Both the position numbers and the translations under genes were made by a program. A model generated the notes under the pieces. It saw only the letters and a program-made list of their open reading frames with translations. It was not told where the DNA came from and ran no database searches. From UBA2128 sp964534955 (GTDB taxonomy: Bacteria; Fidelibacterota; Marinisomatia; Marinisomatales; UBA2128): a DNA stretch of 5,088 nt. Below, piece by piece: positions 1 through 4,649 of this stretch (the stretch's first letter is position 1; the number at the start of each line of letters is the position of its first letter). The stretch is taken from NCBI GenBank assembly GCA_964534955.1, contig CAZHRR010000155.1:1-5088 (forward strand), read 5' to 3'.

Positions 1-27
1 GTGGTCCATCTACGTTCAATCTACACA

Positions 28-63
28 TTCGTTACGATTGATAAATTCACTACGACGGATAAA
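28..63. repeat. Two tandem 18-bp degenerate units
   Basis: Bases 28-45 and 46-63 are adjacent 18-bp units that match at 14 of 18 positions (consensus TTCnnTACGAnnGATAAA). The forward frame from base 1 is open until TAA at 64-66 and would read the units as FVTIDK and FTTTDK. This could therefore be the last 21 codons of a gene entering from the left, but 63 open bases prove nothing. An equally good reading is a decaying short tandem repeat like those further right. Confidence 0.4.
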
Positions 64-84
64 TAACTGGTGAGTGGTTTTTTT

Positions 85-116
85 AATTGAAAATTTTCGA
101 TTGACGATTTTCAATT
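85..116. repeat. AT-rich inverted repeat with perfect 10-bp arms
   Basis: AATTGAAAAT (85-94) is the exact reverse complement of ATTTTCAATT (107-116), around a 12-base loop. The stem is AT-rich and has no following T-run on the plus strand. A run of T (78-84) precedes it, so the minus-strand transcript would have an A-run after the stem. It is not a convincing intrinsic terminator. It resembles the AATTGAAAAT-type intergenic repeats seen in many environmental genomes. Confidence 0.5.
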
Positions 117-166
117 GATAATTTCAAGTATCCTCCAGTCTCAGGTAGGTAGTAGAAAACAGGGTT

Positions 167-202
167 ACACAGAGGTCACGGAGAACTCAGAGATCACAGA
201 GA
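167..202. repeat. Four tandem 9-bp CACAGAG-type units
   Basis: Four 9-mers lie in perfect phase: ACACAGAGG, TCACGGAGA, ACTCAGAGA, TCACAGAGA. The consensus is wCACAGAGA. No reading frame here looks coding. From about 203 to 315 the sequence is AT-rich intergenic DNA in which nothing further could be recognised. Confidence 0.65.
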
Positions 203-315
203 ATAAATAAGGAAAGAAAGAAAAAATCATCGCCAAATATTGTGACTAAATTTATCTGATAATTCAAAACTAACCAGTAACTGAATGGATACAATTTAAA
301 TCCAGCAATAAATAA

Positions 316-358
316 TGTGAAATTCGTCACAACTATGTAAGTTTTGAAGGTGTAGAAT
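316..358 (+). promoter_or_regulatory. Candidate class II CRP-type promoter of the cohesin-domain gene
   Basis: TGTGA (316-320), six bases, then TCACA (327-331) matches both half-sites of the classical CRP consensus exactly. A good -10 hexamer, TAGAAT, lies at 353-358, and nothing like TTGACA sits at the expected -35. If 358 is position -7, transcription starts at G365 and the palindrome is centred at -41.5, the spacing of class II CRP-dependent promoters. The predicted transcript gives a 40-base leader before ATG405. It also argues against the upstream TTG363 start. Whether this organism has a CRP/FNR-family protein that reads the site is unknown. Confidence 0.5.
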
Positions 359-404
359 CTGATTGACAAAAAGTGTGGATTCTCGAGGAACAGTTAGATT
401 TGGT

Positions 405-1295
405 ATGAAAAATTTGATGAACTCCAGATCATTCAGCAGGATTTCTCTCATTGTGATCCTCTGTCTTGTATCTTGGACCTGTGAGATCCTCCAACCGCTG
501 CCGGAGAATCCCTTCGACCCGCTGAACCCGGACTTCAAAGAGCCTGAAACGAGGATCCTCTCGGGACCATCGGGCACGGTAACTGCAAAGGAAGTTACTA
601 TTTCATGGCAGCAGAAAAATTCCATCTACCGTGCAGATAGTCTGGATACTCTCTACGGTGAAATCAAATACTCCTACCGGCTGAACGACAGTCCGTGGTC
701 GGTTTTTTTCCCCGATACATTTGTCACGTTGGCGTACTTAGACGACACAAGCTACTATTTCCAAGTGATGGCACGTTATCCCACGAACATTATGGAGGAC
801 GAGCCGTTCCCGTCCCGCTCCTGGACTATGGACGCTTACTCGTCATCTCTGATAATTTCCCCAAGGACTACCATTCTGCCGTACCGGACAGATGGTAACG
901 AGTTTAGCATCACAGTCGGACTGGAGGAAGTCGTGGGAATGATAGGCGCTCACGTGGAACTGTCATATGATCCTGAAGGACTGCGGTTTACGGACTACAC
1001 AGTGCTAAACGAGTCCGGTGATTTCCTGACACAGGGCGGAGGCTCAATCCTCGACTTTGTGGATGTGGATTCTGCAACAGGGTTGTTAACGGTTGATTTG
1101 GCGGTAGTAACAGGAGCTGAAAACGGTATGAACGGCAGCGGCGATATCATGGAGTTGAGGTTCCAGCAGATGCCGCTTGATTCTGTCTTTGTGGACACAT
1201 TCTATCTTGAATTTGGTGACAGTTCTGCTCTGCGGAACGTTGATAACGAAGACATCATGTTAGATGGGGCGGATGGGGTTGTTTATGTGTGGTAA
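405..1295 (+). CDS. Exported (possibly lipo-) protein with Fn3-like and cohesin-like domains
   Basis: The protein is 296 residues if started at ATG405. The frame opens at TTG363, but the predicted transcription start at 365 and the signal peptide favour ATG405. Positively charged residues (K2, R8, R12) precede a hydrophobic run (about 13-24) ending at C26. The residues before C26 (VSWT) are a poor lipobox, so lipid attachment is uncertain. A proline-rich linker (NPFDPLNPDF, 35-44) follows. Residues about 48-135 form a beta-rich Fn3/Y_Y_Y-like segment (VTISWQQ, FSYRL-like strands, LDDTSYYFQVMARYP). The last ~145 residues resemble a cohesin/carbohydrate-binding fold: FSITVGLEEV, GAHVELSYDPEGLRF, then GSGDIMELRF near the end. 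Such domains mediate surface protein or polysaccharide contacts; no catalytic residues are seen. No clear SD is present (GAGGA at 384-388 is too far). It is followed 5 bases after the stop by a palindromic repeat. Confidence 0.8.
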   Translation: MKNLMNSRSFSRISLIVILCLVSWTCEILQPLPENPFDPLNPDFKEPETRILSGPSGTVTAKEVTISWQQKNSIYRADSLDTLYGEIKYSYRLNDSPWSVFFPDTFVTLAYLDDTSYYFQVMARYPTNIMEDEPFPSRSWTMDAYSSSLIISPRTTILPYRTDGNEFSITVGLEEVVGMIGAHVELSYDPEGLRFTDYTVLNESGDFLTQGGGSILDFVDVDSATGLLTVDLAVVTGAENGMNGSGDIMELRFQQMPLDSVFVDTFYLEFGDSSALRNVDNEDIMLDGADGVVYVW

Positions 1296-1300
1296 AGATG

Positions 1301-1457
1301 AACTCACCCCCCGCCTGAACGAAGCATTCGGGCAGGTCGGTCCCTCTCTTATGAAGAGAGGGAAGAAAAACAAACAATCAAAACTGCCTGCCCGCCAAAG
1401 GCATTCCCGTCCGAACGTCTTGGACGGGCGGACTGGCGGGGCAGAAGGGGGTGAGTT
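1301..1457. repeat. Palindromic TIR-bounded element, copy A (MITE-like)
   Basis: The element is bounded by perfect 11-bp inverted ends, AACTCACCCCC (1301-1311) and GGGGGTGAGTT (1447-1457). It contains three internal hairpins: 1314-1336 (CCTG..CGAA with loop GCA), 1341-1363 (TCCCTCTCTT and AAGAGAGGGA, a 10-bp stem with loop ATG), and a compound stem at 1388-1444 with CCCGTCC/GGACGGG (1406-1428) inside it. It has no transposase and encodes nothing credible, so it would be a non-autonomous element or a structured intergenic repeat. Copy B lies at 4258-4505. Bases 1348-1384 are identical to 4305-4341. Confidence 0.75.
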
Positions 1458-1464
1458 TTATAAA

Positions 1465-1550
1465 TCAAGTATAAGTGCCACGCACATCCTCCTCCAAAGG
1501 AGACCCTCTGGGTCAAAGGAGTCCCTTCGGGAAAAGTGCGTGGTACTTGA
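1465..1550. repeat. Cloverleaf-like multi-hairpin repeat, copy A
   Basis: The outer stem is AAGTGCCACGCAC (1473-1485) with GTGCGTGGTACTT (1536-1548), 13 pairs including one G-T. An alternative or outer pairing is TCAAGTA (1465-1471) with TACTTGA (1544-1550). Inside are three small hairpins in a row: CTCC-AAA-GGAG (1492-1502), GACCC-TCT-GGGTC (1502-1514) and TCCC-TTC-GGGA (1522-1532). All of this falls within 1444-1548, which is identical to 4492-4596. It resembles REP/BIME-type elements more than a tRNA, because no T-loop or anticodon-arm consensus is present. The stretch 1551-1645 holds only the ORF6N leader. Confidence 0.7.
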
Positions 1551-1645
1551 AAGTCTTTCTCCTTCTGGCCTTCCTATGGCTCTATCAAACAAATCGTAAA
1601 CAGAAGATATGAAGTTGAGCAAGAAGATACATTAGGGCTTATAAT

Positions 1646-2560
1646 GTGACTGATATTCAAATATTTAAACCGGAACATATCCAAAACTTGATTTTCACTA
1701 TTCGAGATATGCAAGTGATGTTGGATAGTGATTTAGCCAAAATGTATGGAGTAGAGACACGAGTGCTTAACCAAGCTGTAACACGGAATATTGACAGATT
1801 CCCTGAAAATTTCAGGTTTCAACTTACCAAAGAAGAAGTAAAAAAATTGAAGTCGCAAATTGCGACTTCAAATGATGAACGTTTAAGGTCACAAAATGTG
1901 ATCTTAAAGAAAGGTAGAGGACAACATAGGAAATATTTACCTAATGCTTTCACTGAACAAGGCGTTGCCATGCTTTCAGCAGTATTGAAGAGCGACATGG
2001 CTATAAAAGTAAGTGTCCAAATTATTAATGCGTTTGTTGCCATGCGGAAATTTATCGGGAGTAATGCCCAATTATTTCAGAGAGTTGATCGATTGGAATT
2101 AAAACAATTAGAGCATGATCAAAAGTTCGATAAGGTCTTTGATGCCATAGAACAAAAAGAGATTTCACCGAAACAAGGAATTATTTACGAGAGCCAAATA
2201 TTCGATGCCCATGCCTTTGTATCCAGAATCATTCGTTCTGCGAAAAAGTCCATCATCATTTTAGACAATTATATCGATGTCAGCGTCTTAACATTATTGA
2301 TTGATAGACGAAAAGGTGTTCGAGTAAAAATATACACCAAAACCATTTCGAAACGGCTGGCATTGGATATTAAAAAGTTTAATGAACAATATGAACAAGT
2401 GCTCGTCAAAGAACTGAAAATCAACCATGACAGATTCATCATCATTGATGAGAAAGAGATTTACCATTCAGGCGCATCACTGAAAGATTTGGGTAAAAAG
2501 ATTTCAGCTTTTTCAAAGTTTGATAAGGATGGTTTGGAATTACTGGGAAAACTTAAATGA
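1646..2560 (+). CDS. ORF6N-domain protein with C-terminal PLD-like region
   Basis: The protein has 304 residues. The start is GTG1646 with AGGG (1634-1637) 8 bases upstream; a TGA at 1616-1618 closes the frame above. The N-terminal part (about 12-100) carries ORF6N hallmarks of phage-derived DNA-binding/antirepressor-like proteins: VMLDSDLAKMYGVETRVLNQAV, N48-x-x-RFPENFRFQLT and LPNAFTEQGVAMLSAVL. A helical, probably coiled-coil segment (about 140-172) follows. The C-terminal part (about 178-290) resembles a PLD-like domain, with strands such as SIIILDNYID and one HxK-x4-D-type motif in which R replaces K (H261, R263, D268), then GASLKDLGKK (276-285). One half-site could form an active site only as a dimer; binding or regulation without catalysis is equally possible. 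The gene is visibly more AT-rich than the cohesin gene, consistent with transfer. Bases 1640-1645 spell TATAAT, but a promoter there would remove the start codon. Confidence 0.85.
   Translation: MTDIQIFKPEHIQNLIFTIRDMQVMLDSDLAKMYGVETRVLNQAVTRNIDRFPENFRFQLTKEEVKKLKSQIATSNDERLRSQNVILKKGRGQHRKYLPNAFTEQGVAMLSAVLKSDMAIKVSVQIINAFVAMRKFIGSNAQLFQRVDRLELKQLEHDQKFDKVFDAIEQKEISPKQGIIYESQIFDAHAFVSRIIRSAKKSIIILDNYIDVSVLTLLIDRRKGVRVKIYTKTISKRLALDIKKFNEQYEQVLVKELKINHDRFIIIDEKEIYHSGASLKDLGKKISAFSKFDKDGLELLGKLK
1802..1908. repeat. Three palindromes in a row inside the ORF6N gene
   Basis: Within 107 coding bases there are CCTGAAA-A-TTTCAGG (1802-1816), a 25-base palindrome with perfect 12-bp arms TTGAAGTCGCAA/TTGCGACTTCAA (1847-1871), and TTTAAGGTCACA with TGTGATCTTAAA (1882-1908, one G-T pair, loop AAA). 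They fall in the region encoding PENFRF and the polar segment between the two ORF6N motif blocks (SQIATSN, RSQNVIL). That segment varies between family members. Confidence 0.7.
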
Positions 2561-2574
2561 ATATGAATAACAAG

Positions 2575-2589
2575 AAGTGCCAGGCACTT
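2575..2589. repeat. AAGTGCC-A-GGCACTT palindrome
   Basis: This is a perfect 7-bp inverted repeat with a one-base centre, lying 14 bases after the ORF6N stop and 8 bases before ATG2598. No T-run follows and the loop is too tight for a normal terminator. It shares AAGTGCCA with the left outer arm of the multi-hairpin repeats at 1473 and 4521. It may be a minimal relative of that family, or an operator for the next gene pair. Confidence 0.5.
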
Positions 2590-2597
2590 AACGAGAG

Positions 2598-2861
2598 ATG
2601 AGCGTTATACCCCGATCAGGATTACCGACTGTAATTTCCACCGACTGGGATGCAGTACAAGAACTTAGGTCTCAAAGAGAAAGGGAGTGGCTGCGATCTC
2701 TCTCCATACAAGAATCATTCCAGCATTTTAACGAATTAGTCGAATTTGCAGCCATGTTGCCACAGTGGGGAGATATGGAGAAACTCCGTCAGCTTAAGGT
2801 TAAGGAGGTCATACGTTGGAAGGAACGAATCGACTTGCTTGGAGGGAAAGGGGAGAAGTGA
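2598..2861 (+). CDS. Small protein of unknown function, partner of the nucleotidyltransferase
   Basis: The protein has 87 residues and I recognise no named family. It is soluble and probably helical. It has a short N-terminal tail with VISTDWDAVQELR (12-24), a charged helix REREWLRSLS, then ESFQHFNELVEFAAMLP and a basic C-terminal helix (KLRQLKVKEVIRWKERIDLL). There is no winged-helix pattern as in AbiEi antitoxins and no R-x4-6-H motif as in HEPN toxins. Its stop overlaps the next gene's start by 4 bases (GTGA at 2858-2861), so the two are almost certainly co-translated. That placement suggests an antitoxin or accessory subunit for the nucleotidyltransferase (inference). The start has no strong SD, and GAGAG immediately precedes ATG2598. 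Confidence 0.6.
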   Translation: MSVIPRSGLPTVISTDWDAVQELRSQREREWLRSLSIQESFQHFNELVEFAAMLPQWGDMEKLRQLKVKEVIRWKERIDLLGGKGEK

Positions 2862-3424
2862 ATGTTCTCTTGGGAGCTGTCGAGGAGGTTCAGCGTTTCC
2901 TGCGGGAGGAGGGGTGGCCGTTCATGGTGATTGGCGGATTAGCTATTCAAACTTGGGGTAGGATCCGGGCTACACGGGATGTGGATATCTCCGTGGCAGT
3001 CACACTTGATGAAAGAGAGAAGTTAGTGGAAGCAGCCCAGAGAAGTTTCAATCTTATACCCAGCAACCCTACGAAATTTGTTACCGAGCGAAATGTCTTG
3101 CCTTTGGAAACGCACTCGGGAGTGCCTGTGGATCTGATCTGTGCCTGGACCGATTTCGAGTTGGAAGCAATTGGAAGGGTAGCAGACATTGAGGTAGAAC
3201 CCGGATTTTCCATGAGGGTTTGCACACCCGAGGATTTGGTTGTGATGAAGTTCATTTCTGACCGCCTCAGGGATAGGGAAGATGTAGAAGGAATTCTCAT
3301 TCGGTCTGGCAAGAACATGAATCACGATCATGTCCTCAGGTGGCTACAGGAATATGCTGAGTCCCTCAACAATCCTAATCTTGTTGAGGAATATGATCTT
3401 TGTCTCAAACGTGCTATAGGGTGA
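2858..3424 (+). CDS. Nucleotidyltransferase, AbiEii/AbiGii-toxin-like
   Basis: The chosen start is GTG2858, giving 188 residues. It overlaps the preceding TGA as GTGA and has GGGGAG just upstream. The longer frame from ATG2816 would begin inside the upstream gene without a better SD. The fold is a polymerase-beta-type nucleotidyltransferase: VIGGLA (G26, G27), then TRDVD with D41 and D43 as metal ligands, and a third carboxylate D92 in VPVDLI. The motif TPEDLVVMKFISDRLRDREDV (123-143) is typical of AbiEii-like proteins. Family members act as toxins that transfer nucleotides to RNA or proteins, with a cognate antitoxin. Here the partner is the 87-residue protein rather than a recognisable AbiEi. 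The C-terminus is helical and the length is shorter than full AbiEii (~300). It converges with hicB, and no terminator is seen between them. Toxicity is inferred. Confidence 0.75.
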   Translation: MNVLLGAVEEVQRFLREEGWPFMVIGGLAIQTWGRIRATRDVDISVAVTLDEREKLVEAAQRSFNLIPSNPTKFVTERNVLPLETHSGVPVDLICAWTDFELEAIGRVADIEVEPGFSMRVCTPEDLVVMKFISDRLRDREDVEGILIRSGKNMNHDHVLRWLQEYAESLNNPNLVEEYDLCLKRAIG

Positions 3425-3500
3425 ACCGATGAGCTTATGTGCGGAGCAGATGGGGTTGGACTTACGAAGAGAGAGGAATGGAGAAGTGAATGGTAATTAA

Positions 3501-3692
3501 CTACGCTACGATAGTTTCTAATTCAGCATTTTCTGGGATTTCCAATTCCAGTTCCCGCATTTCTCTTGCGCAGATCTTTAGTGACTCAATTAATTCATCG
3601 TGGGATTTTTCCTGGGCGTTCACACCGGGAAAATCCACCAGCCAACCAATCCACCAACCGTCTTCCTGTTTTACTATTGCTCTGTATTCCAT
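3501..3692 (-). CDS. hicB: HicB-family antitoxin, short form
   Basis: The protein has 63 residues. The pattern is typical of the HicB/UPF0150 partial RNase H fold: MEYRAIVKQEDGWWIGWLVDFPGVNAQ, then an amphipathic helix DELIESLKICAREMREL. In known systems HicB masks the HicA active site. This one lacks the extra C-terminal ribbon-helix-helix or HTH domain of longer HicB proteins, so autoregulation by direct DNA binding is not evident. It begins 6 bases after the hicA stop. GAGG overlapping the end of hicA, 9 bases before ATG3692, serves as its SD, so the two are coupled. The pair is the only minus-strand unit in the window. Confidence 0.88.
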   Translation of the reverse strand: MEYRAIVKQEDGWWIGWLVDFPGVNAQEKSHDELIESLKICAREMRELELEIPENAELETIVA

Positions 3693-3698
3693 GTTATT

Positions 3699-3899
3699 TT
3701 ACCTCATGAATGGGATATCTAAATCTTTGTGCGCAGCATCCTCTGGACATATTTTCCGGGCAAGGGTATCATTAATTTCCGAATGTCTTGGTATGGCAGT
3801 CCTTTTATCTTCTCTCCCCCAAAATGAGTGCCGACTTCCTTCACGAATCAACTTAGCGTCATTTTTTCGTAACCATTTAATCAGGGCATTCCTTTTCAC
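3699..3899 (-). CDS. hicA: HicA-family mRNA interferase toxin
   Basis: The protein has 66 residues, starting at GTG3899 without an obvious SD. The HicA double-stranded-RNA-binding-like fold is indicated by MKRNALIKWLRKNDAKLIREG, then GSRHS with the presumed catalytic H24, TAIPRHSEI (34-42) and NDTLARKIC. HicA toxins cleave mRNA and are neutralised by HicB. Gene order toxin-antitoxin is standard for this family. An oddity lies at the C-terminus. Relatives usually read ARKICKDLGIP, while this one reads ARKIC-PEDAAH-KDLDIP, an apparent in-frame 6-residue insertion (about residues 52-57, plus-strand bases 3729-3746). The catalytic histidine is kept, so activity is possible but not assured. Confidence 0.87.
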   Translation of the reverse strand: MKRNALIKWLRKNDAKLIREGSRHSFWGREDKRTAIPRHSEINDTLARKICPEDAAHKDLDIPFMR

Positions 3900-3928
3900 A
3901 AGAAAACTTATGACAAAGATAAATATTA

Positions 3929-3971
3929 ACTATAGAAAAAATTCCTGTACGAAAATAATTCAAATAATTTG
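3929..3971 (-). promoter_or_regulatory. Weak candidate hicAB promoter/operator region
   Basis: Reading the minus strand, TATAGT (plus 3929-3934) could be a -10 element and would give a leader of about 23 bases before GTG3899; no good -35 lies 16-18 bases upstream. Further up, CAAAT-A-ATTTG (3961-3971) is a short palindrome, and AAATAATT occurs twice (3953-3960, 3962-3969) with 9-base spacing. These could be binding sites, but the DNA is so AT-rich that such matches are cheap. Confidence 0.25.
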
Positions 3972-4048
3972 GTTACCACTAAAAAGTACCCGGAACTTCT
4001 CGACAATGAGAAAAATGAGAACCCTCCTACCTAAAGACCTGCAGGCAG

Positions 4049-4084
4049 GGATTCTTAGGATTAATAGGATGAACATGATTGATA
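4049..4084. repeat. Four tandem 9-bp GGATTAATA-type units
   Basis: Four in-phase 9-mers occur: GGATTCTTA, GGATTAATA, GGATGAACA, TGATTGATA. The pattern is the GGATTAACAGGATG-like drifting repeat found between genes in many environmental genomes. An SbfI-type palindrome CCTGCAGG (4038-4045) lies just before it. The preceding stretch 3972-4037 contains no recognisable gene; a small TTCTC/GAGAA hairpin is at 3997-4012. Confidence 0.65.
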
Positions 4085-4096
4085 GCGAGGCCATGA

Positions 4097-4252
4097 ATGA
4101 CCACGCTGAATGACACAAGAACGCTGAAGCGTCCTGTTAGAATAGACCTGTTCAGCGGGGTTACCAACAGTCAGCGATGGTATTTTGCACAGCACCTTGA
4201 TGGATGCCTTCGCTTATACAATGGAGCGGATTGGGTGATTTATGTTTGGTAA
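4097..4252 (+). pseudogene. 51-codon frame, probable 3' remnant of a larger gene
   Basis: ATG4097 has GAGG (4087-4090) 6 bases upstream, and the frame runs 51 codons to TAA. I recognise no family for the N-terminal half. The C-terminal half, SQRWYFAQHLDGCLRLYNGADWVIYVW (given here in parts: SQRWYFAQHLDG, then CLRLYNGADWVIYVW), has the W-x-A..DG.L..Y.G..W spacing seen in beta-propeller repeat blades (weak inference). Its last ten codons align with the end of the cohesin gene (NGADWVIYVW against DGADGVVYVW). The DNA also matches at 40 of 47 positions across 4222-4268 and 1265-1311. It is best read as the truncated end of a secreted-protein gene that carried the same downstream repeat, but a genuine small protein cannot be excluded. 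Confidence 0.4.
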
Positions 4253-4257
4253 AAATA

Positions 4258-4505
4258 AACTCACCCCCAGTCCATCTCCCCGACCCAAGGTACGGGATCT
4301 TCGACTTATGAAGAGAGGGAAGAAAAACAAACAATCAAAACCGCCTGCCCGTCCGTATCTCGCAGTGGCGGGAGCAGGCGGGTCGGTGAACCCTGAAAGG
4401 GTCACTGATCGGTGGCAGTTAACACCGATGTCAACCTGCCCGATGATGCCGTTCCCGTCCGAACGGCTTGGACGGGCGGACAGGCTGGGCGGAAGGGGGT
4501 GAGTT
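4258..4505. repeat. Palindromic TIR-bounded element, copy B with extra insert
   Basis: The same 11-bp ends as copy A are present (AACTCACCCCC at 4258-4268, GGGGGTGAGTT at 4495-4505), but the element is 248 bp rather than 157. The left arm of the CCCTCTCTT hairpin is eroded, while 4305-4341 is unchanged. The added central part brings its own hairpins: CCGCCTGC/GCAGGCGG (4341-4381), ACCCT-GAA-AGGGT (4390-4402), ATCGGTG/CACCGAT (4408-4429), and the shared CCCGTCC/GGACGGG (4454-4476). No coding potential is credible. Confidence 0.75.
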
Positions 4506-4510
4506 TTATA

Positions 4511-4596
4511 AATCAAGTATAAGTGCCACGCACATCCTCCTCCAAAGGAGACCCTCTGGGTCAAAGGAGTCCCTTCGGGAAAAGTGCGTGGTACTT
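4511..4596. repeat. Cloverleaf-like multi-hairpin repeat, copy B
   Basis: The outer stem is AAGTGCCACGCAC (4521-4533) with GTGCGTGGTACTT (4584-4596), and the same three inner hairpins as in copy A are present. The block 4492-4596 matches 1444-1548 at every base. Identity stops exactly at the last base of the outer stem, which marks the true end of the repeat unit. Confidence 0.7.
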
Positions 4597-4617
4597 AATT
4601 CTGCACTTCCGAAGTTC

Positions 4618-4648
4618 AGGGGACTTGAGAATGAATACAATTGAGTAA
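4618..4648 (+). promoter_or_regulatory. SD and 5-codon upstream frame before the Fic gene
   Basis: AGGGGA (4618-4623) lies 7 bases before ATG4631, the best SD spacing in the window. It opens only MNTIE followed by TAA (4646-4648). The Fic start ATG4650 follows one base later in another frame and has just a weak GAG nearby. Reinitiation after the short frame is therefore plausible. A former duplicated start is another reading (see findings). Confidence 0.4.
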
Positions 4649-4649
4649 A

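Noticed and set aside
363..368. TTGACA as a -35 element
   Set aside because: No -10-like hexamer lies 16-18 bases downstream, and it would leave almost no leader for ATG405.
187..369. 60-codon hydrophobic minus-strand frame
   Set aside because: It is low-complexity AT-rich intergenic DNA without an SD, crosses the 9-bp repeat and the CRP-type site, and has no recognisable family.
1473..1548. tRNA or tmRNA, suggested by the cloverleaf shape
   Set aside because: There is no T-loop GTTCGA, no seven-base anticodon loop, and the inner stems have three-base loops.
1301..1548. CRISPR array
   Set aside because: There are no regularly spaced direct repeats with unique spacers and no cas genes; the structure is inverted repeats.
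1264..1599. 111-codon frame over repeat copy A, and the similar 4242-4502 frame in copy B
   Set aside because: Both share the KRGKKNKQSK stretch only because the DNA repeat is identical there. Outside it the frames diverge and the DNA is built of hairpins, so they are not genes.
1615..1645. TTGAGC...TATAAT promoter before the ORF6N gene
   Set aside because: The spacer is 19 bases and TATAAT touches the GTG start, so the transcript would begin inside the gene.
2947..3331. Minus-strand frames of 123 and 102 codons
   Set aside because: They are antisense to the nucleotidyltransferase, whose GG, DxD and PEDL motifs are clear.
3429..3500. 23-codon frame directly after the nucleotidyltransferase
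   Set aside because: It is too short, has no recognisable features, and may be a relic. It is not supported as a gene.
3490..4113. 207-codon plus-strand frame with GGAG 6 bases upstream
   Set aside because: It lies antisense across hicB and hicA, whose protein motifs are clear. The tail past 3900 is AT-rich repeat sequence. It is a shadow frame.
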